Origin: Brumimicrobium salinarum
Lineage (GTDB): Bacteria; Bacteroidota; Bacteroidia; Flavobacteriales_D; Crocinitomicaceae
Direction: 5' to 3'
Length of the DNA stretch: 64,000 nucleotides
Assembly (NCBI RefSeq): GCF_002844555.1
Contig: NZ_PJNI01000015.1
Span: forward strand, 18,733 to 82,732
The notes below the pieces were generated by a model. That model ran no database searches, was not told the origin of the DNA, and saw only the letters and a list, made by a program, of their open reading frames with translations. Both the position numbers and the translations under genes were made by a program. How positions within the stretch are numbered: the first letter of the stretch is position 1; each line of letters opens with the position of its first letter. Shown here one piece after another: positions 1 to 8,446 of the stretch.

Positions 1-381
1 TCCAAACTTATTTCTATTCATAAACTCTAAGAAATAAAATCGCTTTTCTAAGTCTAAAGAAAATTGAACTACTTTTTCCTCAATTTGCCAATATAAATTT
101 TGAGATTGTTCAATAAAAACAGTTTTGTAATAAGGACGAAAACTTCCATTAAATGTGGCACTAAAATCATAACCCAATTCTTCTAATCCGATTCCAAAGT
201 CAAGTAAAAAATCTTCATGATTAAAGAAAGTGGCAGCATTTATACCAAATTTGGGTTGAAAATAACTTCCAGATAAAGGATTGGTAACAATTGGCTGAGC
301 TTTTAAATGGTTAGCATTTTCTATCAATTGGGTTAGAATAAGAACGCAAACAATAATTCTAAATGGCTTTTTAAGTAGCAT
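1..381 (-). CDS. Secreted protein of unknown function, partial (C-terminus beyond window)
   Basis: The start codon ATG is at 381 and 127 codons are visible before the window edge cuts the gene. The first ~29 residues (two lysines, then a hydrophobic run ending in LKAQP) look like a Sec signal peptide, so the product is probably exported. The rest alternates aromatic and polar residues, as in outer-membrane or surface proteins of Bacteroidota, but I recognise no family. It is transcribed leftward, away from the TerB/DnaJ gene, with a 463-base non-coding stretch between them. Confidence 0.6.
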   Translation of the reverse strand, partial: MLLKKPFRIIVCVLILTQLIENANHLKAQPIVTNPLSGSYFQPKFGINAATFFNHEDFLLDFGIGLEELGYDFSATFNGSFRPYYKTVFIEQSQNLYWQIEEKVVQFSLDLEKRFYFLEFMNRNKFG

Positions 382-844
382 GTATTCAATAAATTATAGA
401 ATTTAAACACAAAAATAGTAAAATATGTGGTTTTCCAAATTGAATAGCCGTTTTTCCTAACGAAATTCATTTTATACAATACGTACAAGCGTGTATTTTG
501 TTAGCTGATAATAGCGATTAAATATAACCCGCTTTATTCACCAATCTTAATCTTTAAATTTATAAACCAGTAATATTCTTGTATTTGATTGTGTTTCATT
601 CAATTTTTAAGAACCCCAAATTTGGGTACTAATAATTTTGCAAGATTTTGATTTAATTTTGACCTATTTGTCGTTACAAGCCCCGTGAAATATGCATATA
701 TTCCTTTAGGGCTTGTGCCTAAAATAGATTCAAAATTAAATGCATGAATAATGCGGGATAATACTTATTGGTTCATAAATATTTACAAGTATACTCCCAG
801 ATGAGCATTAGTTGTTTTGATCAATCGAATTTAAACCAAAACCA
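382..844. other. Non-coding stretch with two small palindromes
   Basis: No convincing gene is visible. There is a perfect 12-base palindrome CCCAAATTTGGG at 615-626. An 8-base inverted repeat ACAAGCCC/GGGCTTGT (676-683 and 709-716) surrounds a second palindrome, ATATGCATAT. The second structure lacks a U-tract, so I do not call it a terminator, although it lies downstream of the leftward TerB/DnaJ gene. Confidence 0.5.
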
Positions 845-1642
845 CTAGCTCATTCCACGCTCTTTTTTTACGCTTTCATAAGCTTCTTGAATTCTCTGGA
901 ACTTCTCTTTTGCTCCTTTCTGATATTCTTCGCCCATTTGTGCTACTTTATCTGGGTGATAACGAATGGCCATTTTTCGATATGCTTTTTTGACTTCAGC
1001 ATCTGTGGCATCTTTACTTGTTCCCAAAACTTTATAATCACTTTCTGTGTCTCTGTGGAACATGTTTTGAACGCTCGTAAAGTCCATGTTTGGAATACCC
1101 ATCATGCTGGCCAATTGCTGTAAAACAGACATTTCAACTTGAGAAACAGAGCCGTCTGCTTTTGCAATCCCAAAAAGATAATGCAACAATTGAACACGTA
1201 CTTCTGGACGTGTTCTTGCTCTGACATCGCTACATATCTCTTGAAGTGGTAGCGCTTGAGGTTGATCAATAAATGTCTTTAGCGTTTTTAAATGATTCGT
1301 GGTAAATTGATTGCCGAATTGTTGCTGCAAAAATGCCTTAACATATTCCAATTCTGATTTCATTACTTTGTCATCTGCTTTCATAACTGCTGCAGATAAA
1401 GCCAAAAGCATTGTTGGGAAATCATAACGTTGAGTCTGACGTTGATAAAAATCAAAAATGTCTTGCGAAGATCTGAAGTTCTGTTGTCTGCCTTGACCCT
1501 GCCTTTCGTTGAGGTAAGTTGCAGCTCGCGAGAAATTATCGATAAACGTACCGATTAAAAAACCGAAAAATGCACCAAAAAAACGAAATCCAGTCAGGTA
1601 AAAACCTAATCCTGCTCCAATCCACTTAAAATATCCTGTCAT
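845..1642 (-). CDS. TerB/DnaJ-domain membrane co-chaperone (DjlA-like)
   Basis: A 265-residue protein with the DjlA architecture. A glycine- and phenylalanine-rich hydrophobic N-terminus (about residues 5-35) should anchor it in the inner membrane. A helical TerB-like domain spans about 73-190 and contains acidic ADD and ADGS loops. A C-terminal J domain (about 203-262) carries the HPD tripeptide, in YHPDKV, that stimulates the DnaK ATPase. The family is known as membrane-tethered DnaK co-chaperones; the particular client is unknown. The gene starts only a few bases after the terminator of htpG, which is transcribed in the same direction, so expression depends on read-through or on a promoter hidden in the terminator region. 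I do not assign the symbol djlA because orthology cannot be tested here. Confidence 0.85.
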   Translation of the reverse strand: MTGYFKWIGAGLGFYLTGFRFFGAFFGFLIGTFIDNFSRAATYLNERQGQGRQQNFRSSQDIFDFYQRQTQRYDFPTMLLALSAAVMKADDKVMKSELEYVKAFLQQQFGNQFTTNHLKTLKTFIDQPQALPLQEICSDVRARTRPEVRVQLLHYLFGIAKADGSVSQVEMSVLQQLASMMGIPNMDFTSVQNMFHRDTESDYKVLGTSKDATDAEVKKAYRKMAIRYHPDKVAQMGEEYQKGAKEKFQRIQEAYESVKKERGMS

Positions 1643-1648
1643 AACACT

Positions 1649-1692
1649 AAAAAAAAAAGAGCGAGTTTCATCGCAATGATTGGAACTCGCTC
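1649..1692 (-). terminator. Rho-independent terminator of htpG
   Basis: On the minus strand a perfect 9-bp stem GAGCGAGTT/AACTCGCTC (1684-1692 and 1659-1667) is followed directly by a run of ten Ts (plus-strand A-tract 1649-1658). It starts 10 bases after the htpG stop codon. Confidence 0.85.
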
Positions 1693-1701
1693 CTTTGTAA
1701 T

Positions 1702-3588
1702 TTATACTAATTCAATACTTCTATTCACGAAGTTGGTAAGCGCTTCACCTTTTAACATGCCTTGAGAAAGCATTGCTAAATCGGTTAATTGTTTCGCTTT
1801 TTCCGATTGTTCATCACCTTTTGCCGCTAAAATAGCTGAAATTTTCGGATGATTACTGTTTACAATCATATTATATGTTTCTGGAAAAGCACCCATAAAT
1901 CCTGCGCCTCCCATTTGCTGCTGTTCTTGCATTCTTCTAATGAACTCAGGCTGTGTTACCACAATTGGAGATTCACTTTCAGACATGCTTTCGAACTGAA
2001 TTTTGAATTTGTCTTTATCAACAATTCCTTCAAAAACTGGCTTTAATTCTTCTTGTTCTTTTTCGCTTAATTTCGATGGAATATCTTCTTCTTTGTTGAT
2101 TAATTTATCCAAAGTGTCCGCATCAACACGCGCAAAACTTACATTTTCTAATGAAGTTTCCATTTTCTGAATCCAGTGTGCAGTTAATGGACTTTTTAGC
2201 TCTAAAACTTTATAACCTCTGTCGTTTGCTGCTTTCACAAAACTAAATTGCTCTTCTTTGTTACTTGTGTACAAGAAAATCGTTTTGTCGTCTTTGTCTG
2301 TTTGCGTAGCTTTAACTTCTTCTTTAAATTCCTCAGCAGTAAAGAATTTTCCGTCTGTAGTTTCTACTAAATGGAAAGCTTTTGCTTTGTCTGCGAATTT
2401 ATCGTCTGATAACATTCCGTATTCAGAGAAGATCTTTAAATCTGGCCATTTTGCTTCAAAGTCTTCACGGTCCTTATTGAACATTTGCTTCAATTTGTCC
2501 GCTACTTTTTTCGTAATGTGAGAACTAATTTTCTTTACATTACTGTCACTTTGTAGGTAAGAACGAGAAACATTCAATGGAATATCTGGCGAATCAATCA
2601 CTCCGTGTAAAAGTGTCAAAAATTCAGGTACAATTTCCTCTACATTGTCTGTAATAAAGACTTGATTAGAGTACAATTGAATTTTATTCTTTTGAATTTC
2701 TACGTTTTCTTTAATCTTAGGGAAATATAAAATTCCGGTAAGATTAAATGGATAATCTACGTTTAAGTGAATATGAAACAATGGATCTTCAAAGGTCATT
2801 GGATACAATTCTCTGTAGAAAGATGAATAGTCTTCTTTCTTTAAATCCGCTGGCATTTTTGTCCATGCTGGAGAAGGATTGTTGATTTGATCTGGAACAA
2901 CATTGTCAATTTGCTTAACATTTCCTTCTTCGTCTTTCTCACCTTTTGGATCGTCAATTTTTTCTGTTCTCGTTCCGAAAATCACAGGAATTGGTAAGAA
3001 CTTACAGTATTTATTTAAAATCCCACTGATTCTAGCTTCTTCTAAAAACTCAGCCGACTCTTCATTGATGTGAAGAATGATGTCAGTTCCGCGTTTTTCC
3101 TTTTCTGTTTCCTCAATTGTATATTCCGTCGTTCCGTTACTTACCCATTTAACAGGTGTAGCATCATCGTGACGACCAAGAGAAATGATTTCAACTTTTT
3201 CAGCCACCATAAAAGCAGAGTAGAACCCTAAACCAAAGTGTCCAATGATTGATTCTTTGCTATCTGAATCTTTATATTTTTGAACGAATTCTTCGGCCCC
3301 AGAAAAAGCGATTTGATTGATATATTTATCAATTTCTTCGGCAGTCATCCCGATTCCGTAATCTCTAACCGTAAGCGTTTTAGCGTCTTTATCTAAAAGA
3401 ATTTCCACTTTTAAATCTCCAACCTCTTTGTTGTATTCTCCACTTTTAGATAAAACCTTAAGTTTTTGTGAAGCATCTACAGCGTTGGAAACCAACTCAC
3501 GCAAGAAAATTTCGTGATCTGAGTATAAAAACTTCTTAATGATCGGAAATATATTTTCCGTTTCTACATTAATATGACCTTTTTTCAT
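1702..3588 (-). CDS. htpG: Molecular chaperone HtpG (Hsp90)
   Basis: A 628-residue full-length bacterial Hsp90, a cytosolic ATP-dependent dimeric chaperone that remodels client proteins with the DnaK system. The N-terminal GHKL ATPase domain (about 1-215) shows the N-box [10 protein letters not shown], the DYGIGM motif and the glycine-rich [11 protein letters not shown] lid motif. The middle domain (about 230-440) and C-terminal dimerisation domain follow, and the eukaryotic MEEVD tail is absent, as expected for bacteria. The gene is monocistronic by appearance, with a strong terminator downstream and a 263-base upstream gap holding candidate promoter elements. Confidence 0.97.
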   Translation of the reverse strand: MKKGHINVETENIFPIIKKFLYSDHEIFLRELVSNAVDASQKLKVLSKSGEYNKEVGDLKVEILLDKDAKTLTVRDYGIGMTAEEIDKYINQIAFSGAEEFVQKYKDSDSKESIIGHFGLGFYSAFMVAEKVEIISLGRHDDATPVKWVSNGTTEYTIEETEKEKRGTDIILHINEESAEFLEEARISGILNKYCKFLPIPVIFGTRTEKIDDPKGEKDEEGNVKQIDNVVPDQINNPSPAWTKMPADLKKEDYSSFYRELYPMTFEDPLFHIHLNVDYPFNLTGILYFPKIKENVEIQKNKIQLYSNQVFITDNVEEIVPEFLTLLHGVIDSPDIPLNVSRSYLQSDSNVKKISSHITKKVADKLKQMFNKDREDFEAKWPDLKIFSEYGMLSDDKFADKAKAFHLVETTDGKFFTAEEFKEEVKATQTDKDDKTIFLYTSNKEEQFSFVKAANDRGYKVLELKSPLTAHWIQKMETSLENVSFARVDADTLDKLINKEEDIPSKLSEKEQEELKPVFEGIVDKDKFKIQFESMSESESPIVVTQPEFIRRMQEQQQMGGAGFMGAFPETYNMIVNSNHPKISAILAAKGDEQSEKAKQLTDLAMLSQGMLKGEALTNFVNRSIELV

Positions 3589-3604
3589 TGTTTTTTAATT
3601 TTTT

Positions 3605-3637
3605 GTTGACAATCCTCATTAGTCAATCTTTGTGCCA
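3605..3637 (-). promoter_or_regulatory. Possible htpG control region (inverted repeat and sigma54-like element)
   Basis: Upstream of the htpG ATG (3588) the minus strand carries TGGCAC-N5-TTGA at 3637-3622. This resembles the -24/-12 sigma54 consensus except that the -12 GC is GA. It overlaps an inverted repeat TTGAC...GTCAA (3605-3625). Either could act in heat-shock control; neither is proven and the GC mismatch weakens the sigma54 reading. Confidence 0.25.
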
Positions 3638-3851
3638 GTGGGTTTGGACTGTCAAAATGGCAAAAGTTGTGATCATATTGTGCGAAACTCGAATGTTAAG
3701 ATTTTGTTTTCGGACTTTTTGACGATTGTTGTTTTTAGAAAAGAATATGCTGATGTTTTATCGAAGATACAAACATTTAGATTTACGTTAATGTAAAATC
3801 GAAGTTTTTTACAGGCTGACGACAAAGGCTATGTTAGTGGCTGTTTCTTAA

Positions 3852-4543
3852 TCAAAACGGTAGTGTTGTAATTCTTTGTTTAAACTCCCCATTCTCAATT
3901 ATCCACAAAACTGCATAACCACCGGCTCCGTCACTATTTAATGCAGAAACATAAATAATATTGTTTTTTTTTATCAATGTAAACAGATGTAAAATCAAGA
4001 TTCGGTTCAAATAGATTGTCTGTTGGCAAGTTTACCATATCGCTACCTATCTGCAGAATGAATTTCCCATATTGCATTTTTGGAATCTCTCCATCTGTAC
4101 CCCAAATCTCTTCATCATTAATTCTTTCCAAGTAAATTGCTACATTTTCTGAAGGATTTGCCTTGTGATATTCTAAGTTGTTTACTTTTGGATTGAACGC
4201 AACTTTTGTAATTCTGAGTGTAAAAGCCTCAGTTTTAAAAGTTATTGAAGTGTCTGTTATTTCACTAGCCTGAAAACTGTCAAAATCTTCAATAATTCTT
4301 ACACGTGACTTATGAACATAACCACTTTTATTTTGTCTGCTTAAATCATAGTCAATAGGAAACCATTCTCCTTCTAGCTCAAAACAATAAAGTATTTGTC
4401 CGCTTGCCAAAGTGTCGATAATGTTCTTGGATGAGCTTCTAATATCTAATATTTACATATCCGTCTTTGTCTTCAGTAAATCCAAATTGTCCAAATATCG
4501 TTTGGTTTATGATAAACGTCAATATTATTAAAGTTGCTCTCAT
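3852..4543 (-). pseudogene. Secreted SH3-like hypothetical protein, broken by two frameshifts
   Basis: The ATG at 4543 opens a signal-peptide-like start (MRATLIILTFI...), but the frame stops after 34 residues at 4439-4441. The cause is visible: a 7-base tandem duplication (TCTAATA twice, 4438-4451). With one copy, the sequence reads GYVNIRSSSKNIIDTLASGQ and continues to residues resembling a bacterial SH3 domain. Near the 3' end a run of nine As (plus-strand T-tract 3964-3972) breaks the frame again. With eight As it would continue for about 40 more residues (NNIIYVSALNSDGAGGYAV...) to a stop at 3852-3854. The repaired protein would be about 227 residues. The intervening open segment is 3934-4410. 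It sits in the accessory island between cassette-like palindromes. It is either a decaying gene or a site of sequence error. Confidence 0.75.
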
Positions 4544-4559
4544 AGTATTTGAGTCTTCA

Positions 4560-4705
4560 TCTGATTGCCACTAACGTTTTGCGTGTATGTGCAGTAGCGG
4601 ATTAGAAGCACTATCCTGTCCATTTAGCACAAAGTTTCTTAGAAGCACAGACCTTCGATTTACCACTTCACCCGCCATTGAGCCAAACGCCTGTTAGCAA
4701 CAGTA
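4560..4705. repeat. Non-coding element bounded by imperfect inverted repeats (attC-like)
   Basis: This stretch between two leftward genes begins with TGATTGCCACTAACGTTTTG and ends with its imperfect inverse (CAAACGCCTGTTAGCAACAG at about 4683-4704). Internal segments TAGCGG and CCGCCA can pair further in, and TTAGAAGCAC occurs twice as a direct repeat. The long imperfect hairpin with TTAGC/CTAAC ends resembles, without matching the consensus, an integron attC site downstream of a cassette gene. I saw no integrase in the window. Confidence 0.45.
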
Positions 4706-4706
4706 A

Positions 4707-5486
4707 TTAATTGTCTGTCAGTACGAAAGGTAAATGGTCTTTTTGTTTTTCGTATTCATTTTTCAACATCTTTTTCAGGTTTTCATTATTTCTCATTAGT
4801 AGAAACATCGCTCCCTGAGCTCGTAATAATTTTTCGTCTTTGTCTATTCCGAGATTTACTTTATACAGTTCTTTTATTGCCTTTACAAATTCATCATACA
4901 TACTATACTCTTCACTTTGGTAATGTTTAAAAATTGATGAAAATGAAAAAGCTTCAATAAATGGTTTCCTTTCACTTTCTGTCTTCTTAATGTCGTTTAA
5001 GCCAACACAAACTTTACCAACATAATGTCCTTCGTCAGTAAGTCTCATTATTGAAAAGTATTTCACAGCCACATTTAGCAATTTATCCATAGAAATTCTG
5101 TCTTTGGGTGTCGTCTTGTCAATTGTCTTATTAACTAAATCCGTCATAACAGAATTAAATAAACTGTCCTTTTTAAGGTCATTGAAATACCTGTTTCTAA
5201 TTGCTATACTGTCGGGTAAGTCTAAGAGGTTTTGGTAGTTTGCATTTGATGAAAAGTTTGTCAGTAAGTAATCGATGAACATAGGGTTATTATTCACTAA
5301 ATCTGAAAAACAACTTTTCTTCTGCGTTTCAATAACTCCCTTTGTCAAATAAGCTTTTTCATTGTAAATGGATTTCTGAATCGAAATGAAGTCTTCATAA
5401 TGAGTCTTGATGTCGCACTGTTTTTGTCCATACCCTTGAATTGTTATAAGGGTCAAAATGATGGTTGTTAAGATTAATTTTTTCAT
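4707..5486 (-). CDS. Secreted hypothetical protein
   Basis: A 259-residue protein starting MKKLILTTIILTLITIQGYG, a typical Sec signal peptide with a cut site after GYGQ. The mature part is mainly helical and charged, with several cysteines and no motif I recognise. It is probably periplasmic or surface-exposed. It lies in the accessory island, immediately upstream of the attC-like element and next to the IS1182 remnant, which fits a cassette or cargo gene gained by transfer (inference from context only). Confidence 0.7.
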   Translation of the reverse strand: MKKLILTTIILTLITIQGYGQKQCDIKTHYEDFISIQKSIYNEKAYLTKGVIETQKKSCFSDLVNNNPMFIDYLLTNFSSNANYQNLLDLPDSIAIRNRYFNDLKKDSLFNSVMTDLVNKTIDKTTPKDRISMDKLLNVAVKYFSIMRLTDEGHYVGKVCVGLNDIKKTESERKPFIEAFSFSSIFKHYQSEEYSMYDEFVKAIKELYKVNLGIDKDEKLLRAQGAMFLLMRNNENLKKMLKNEYEKQKDHLPFVLTDN

Positions 5487-5522
5487 TGTTTTGTCGTGTT
5501 ATTATTGTTGATAACGGCAGTC

Positions 5523-6070
5523 TGTCTCATAACCACCAATTCATCCTATAAAAATAAGAAAATTTCGATGATTTACAGCGTTTTCAACCCCAAAGCTAAT
5601 GATTTGTAAAAATGAAACTTTAGCACTTTTAGAGCGGTTTTGGGTAAAAAGAACCGCTTTTTGAGCCGATTTAGCACATATTTGACTATTTCCTTGGCTG
5701 TAACTCCCAGATTCAGCACTCTTTTTAAGTTGTAAGCCAATGCAATTAAACCAAAATCTGCTTCTGCTTTTTGAAGTCCTTTTTTGGTCATGATGTGATC
5801 AAATCCCCACTGTCTTTTTATGGTTCCATAAGGATGTTCAACCAATGCTTGCCGTTGTTTGTATAGTTCAATGTTTTCAGCCACACGTTTGGCGTTGTTC
5901 AGTATGTTTTGAGTAAATTCAGAGCGCTGAATAACTTTTCCGTTTACTTTTGAAGTGGTACACTCACTGCGAACAGGACAGGTTTTACATAACTTGGTTT
6001 TGTATTGTTTAAATCGGTAGTTTCTAGCTTTGTATTCGATTGGGAGTTGACCAAGACCATGCATACGCAT
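5523..6070 (-). mobile_element. IS1182-family transposase remnant (C-terminal third)
   Basis: The open segment 5573-6070 encodes 165 residues that match the C-terminal part of IS1182-type DDE transposases. Visible features are the zinc-ribbon-like pattern CKTCPVRSEC, the stretch ALVEHPYGTIKRQWGF and the downstream ALAYNLKRVLNLG. Full-length family members are about 450-550 residues, so roughly two thirds of the protein, including most of the DDE core, is missing on the upstream side. The left element end may be TGTCTCATAACC at 5523, but the partner repeat cannot be found because the other end is lost. It is joined at about 6070-6130 to a group II intron tail. Non-functional. Confidence 0.8.
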
Positions 6071-6134
6071 TTAGACTAACCCGAATTAAACGAAGTGAAT
6101 CATGAATACAAATAAAAATAAACAAGAATGAATA

Positions 6135-6363
6135 ATGGGAGGATGGGCAGTCGCACAAAGTCCTATTTTATTGACAACAATCACTATTTCAAGGCTGAAG
6201 AAGCGTGGTTATGTAGCAATGTTGGAAGTTAGCTCCGCTACTGCCTTCGGCGGTCATTTATCGCTTAACCCTTCAAGGTACGAACCGCCGTATACGAGAC
6301 CCGTACGTACGGTGGTGTGAGAGGCGCAGTGGCGACTTTTAAGTCGTCACCCGTCTACTCGAT
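6135..6363 (+). mobile_element. 3' fragment of a group IIC intron (RT C-terminus, domains V and VI)
   Basis: The frame from 6135 begins GGWAVAQSPILLTTITISRL, which resembles the last residues of group II intron reverse transcriptases. The RNA part then shows a clear domain V: ACCGCCGTA at about 6286-6294 pairs with TACGGTGGT at 6307-6315 across a short loop. Domain VI follows, with the GTGGCGACTT/AAGTCGTCAC hairpin. The 3' boundary is probably ...CTACTCGAT at 6363. Domains I-III and most of the reverse transcriptase are absent. The 5' side abuts the IS1182 remnant and the 3' side abuts the stop codon of the kinase-like gene. The domain V sequence is of the Oceanobacillus IIC type. Confidence 0.8.
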
Positions 6364-6368
6364 TGTGG

Positions 6369-7394
6369 CTAGTGTTTTTTAAATTTTAATTCGAATCTGT
6401 TATCTGCAAAGTCAAAACCCATTTTACTTGTTTTTATTGGTCCGAAATCGGCATGGAATTTCCCATCATTAATTTCCATCATTTGATTGATACGCCACAT
6501 ACCAATTCCATCTCCATTTGCATTCATCTTGCGAGCCATAATACCCGAAACGCCTTCTTTCATTATTTCTTCTTTTTCTTCAGGCGAAACATATGCGCTA
6601 GTCATTTCAAATATCAAGCTGACAAACTCTCCATTTTCATTTGCGGAGACCGTAACCTTGGACTTTGGAAAGGTATATTTAGCTGCATTTTCGAGTAAGT
6701 GATAAAAAGCAACTTGAATCGTTTCATAGTCAAATCTTAATTGAAAAAAGAAGTCAGTAACTTCAACATAGACATCTCTTTTTGAGAAATCAGAAAAAAA
6801 GGTATGTAAAGTATTTAGCAACACATTTCTTAATTTGTGCTGTCTCTTTTCAAGTTGAGATTGCTCATCCTTTTCAATCTTTTTATAAATTGAAAACTCA
6901 GATTTCATATGTGTATTATGCTTTGCTATTCTAAGGAACATCAAAGCTGCTTTATCAGGGTCTTTAGTAATTTCTTCTTTGATATATTTTAGTTGACTTT
7001 TCCAATTTTGAGCTAATACATCTTGTGGGACTAAGTCGTAGATTTCTTGAATATTATGTGCGTTTATTGAAGTCAAATTATGCACTAGTCGATTAACCTT
7101 TTTTTGTTCTTCCGCTTTTATTTGTTCGATAGGAAGGCGTATGTCAGGGTAGGAGTAGCATAAAGATTCTATTTTACCTTTGAAAAGTTTGGTTGTCTTC
7201 GTTTTGTCGCAGCAAAAAAAAGTTTGACACTTACTAGTTGACTTTATCCCTTGTCTACGTGTTCCCCCATATTCAGGACAATCAGTGATTTGTCTACCTT
7301 CAAAATCACAGTTTGCTAGGCAACTCCTGCAATTATCAGTTAAATTATCTACGATTAATTCTCCCGAAGAACTTAAAACTTGGAGGTGTTTCAT
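6369..7394 (-). CDS. Cytosolic histidine-kinase-like protein with N-terminal cysteine cluster
   Basis: From the ATG at 7394 this is 341 residues; a longer open frame to 7472 would overlap the upstream gene. The N-terminus carries a cysteine cluster (C22-x2-C25-x3-C29-x9-C39, then C56-x4-C61-C62), a possible Fe-S or zinc site. A helical segment follows with a candidate phospho-histidine in LVHNLTSINAHN. The C-terminal HATPase_c domain (about 225-335) shows the N-box HLLENAAKYTF and the G-box GDGIGMWRIN. There is no transmembrane segment. The upstream gene for a membrane-anchored receiver ends at 7396, one base before this start, so the two are translationally coupled and should act as a pair. 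Signal and output are unknown. Confidence 0.8.
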   Translation of the reverse strand: MKHLQVLSSSGELIVDNLTDNCRSCLANCDFEGRQITDCPEYGGTRRQGIKSTSKCQTFFCCDKTKTTKLFKGKIESLCYSYPDIRLPIEQIKAEEQKKVNRLVHNLTSINAHNIQEIYDLVPQDVLAQNWKSQLKYIKEEITKDPDKAALMFLRIAKHNTHMKSEFSIYKKIEKDEQSQLEKRQHKLRNVLLNTLHTFFSDFSKRDVYVEVTDFFFQLRFDYETIQVAFYHLLENAAKYTFPKSKVTVSANENGEFVSLIFEMTSAYVSPEEKEEIMKEGVSGIMARKMNANGDGIGMWRINQMMEINDGKFHADFGPIKTSKMGFDFADNRFELKFKKH

Positions 7395-7395
7395 T

Positions 7396-7980
7396 TTATG
7401 AAATATTGCTGTATTGTTCAATGAGACTGATAAACTCATACGGCTCAGCATTTTTTGGGAGAGAGTCATCAACTTTCTTTAGTTTTTTGTCAAATCGGTC
7501 TCCTGTGGGTTCAGCGGAGTATAGAATTATAGTTTTCTTTGGATACTTGTTCTTTAAAGCTGCTGCGAGGCCTAAGCCCTGATCTTCAAACATTTGTGTT
7601 CCTACACCATTTATATCAACAAAGATTATTGAAGCTTCTCTTGCTTTTATGTCGTCAAGGTCAGTGAGGTCTTTAATAGCTTTGGTATTTGTCCAACCTG
7701 CTTTCTTTAGAATTGAAACCATTTTGAAATCCGTGTGATTGTCGTCTATAAACAATATGCGGTAGTCTTCTTTACGTTGTAAGTCTTTTGACTTTGAATG
7801 TTGTGTCGATTCCGAGTGACTTGTATTTCCATTGTTTATGGTAATTACATTGTTATTTGTTTGATTTGTTTTGTTGGTCTTTTTATTCTTGCTCTTGGTA
7901 AATGCAATAATTATCCAACCAATTAAGGCTACTCCAATTCCACTAAATATCCATTCGTAGTTGTTCATTATATATTCCAT
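7396..7980 (-). CDS. Membrane-anchored response-regulator receiver protein
   Basis: A 194-residue protein with one N-terminal transmembrane helix (about 9-28, GIGVALIGWIIIAF). A lysine- and asparagine-rich linker follows, then a receiver domain (about 72-190). The receiver keeps the acidic pair in LFIDDN, the phospho-acceptor Asp in IFVDINGVG, the Ser/Thr position in LYSAEP and a conserved-type Lys in DDSLPK, so it should be phosphorylatable. No DNA-binding or enzymatic output domain is present, so any output must go through the membrane segment or a partner. The start could be the ATG at 7980 or the one four codons later. It is followed after one base by the kinase-like gene. Location in a mobile island suggests an accessory function. 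Confidence 0.82.
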   Translation of the reverse strand: MEYIMNNYEWIFSGIGVALIGWIIIAFTKSKNKKTNKTNQTNNNVITINNGNTSHSESTQHSKSKDLQRKEDYRILFIDDNHTDFKMVSILKKAGWTNTKAIKDLTDLDDIKAREASIIFVDINGVGTQMFEDQGLGLAAALKNKYPKKTIILYSAEPTGDRFDKKLKKVDDSLPKNAEPYEFISLIEQYSNIS

Positions 7981-8446
7981 TTGTCTTTTTTTACATTAGC
8001 CCCAACAATTGGCTATACGCAATTACGCATATATCACCTATATATTTCCCCACCAAATATAACATTAATTTCAACACAAAACCTCAACTACAACAGGTCT
8101 TTTCAATTGATTATAAAAAAAGTAAAATATTTAACCCACTTCCTACCCGAATAATTATACGTATAATAAACGTTTAATTCTACGCTTAATATTCCAACAC
8201 GAAGCTTCGATTTCCACCCCGACGAAAACCGGTAGCTTTGTGAACTTCTTTTTGTTTTGCAAGGCAAGTGAATTTGTGGAGCGACCTTGTGAAGCTCCCA
8301 CAAATTGCATTGACTGCCAAAAAGAAGGAATAAACTTTAGGTTGTAGGCGGAATTGGTGGCCAAAAAATGAATTAGATAAACTGAAATTCCTTTCTACAA
8401 AACACACATTCACAAAAGATATGTTTATTTTCGCAACTCATCAAAA
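7981..8446. other. Non-coding island border with a long palindromic hairpin
   Basis: No credible gene: the short overlapping open frames on the minus strand are not protein-like. The main structure is a long hairpin at 8245-8327. The outer arms CTTCTTTTTG/CAAAAAGAAG pair perfectly (8245-8254 and 8318-8327), and inner arms AATTTGTGG...CCACAAATT pair with one bulge (about 8271-8306). It lies between the accessory island and the surE operon and resembles the palindromic junction at 4560-4705 in layout rather than in sequence. A promoter-like TATTTTCG box for surE is at 8426-8433. Confidence 0.6.
8426..8433 (+). promoter_or_regulatory. Putative -7 box of the surE promoter
   Basis: TATTTTCG matches the Bacteroidota -7 pattern TA-N2-TTTG with one change and ends 13 bases before the ATG. 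A clear -33 element was not seen. Confidence 0.4.

Noticed and set aside
8103..8413. Three overlapping minus-strand open frames between the island and surE
   Set aside because: They overlap each other in different frames across a palindrome, have odd composition and match nothing recognisable.
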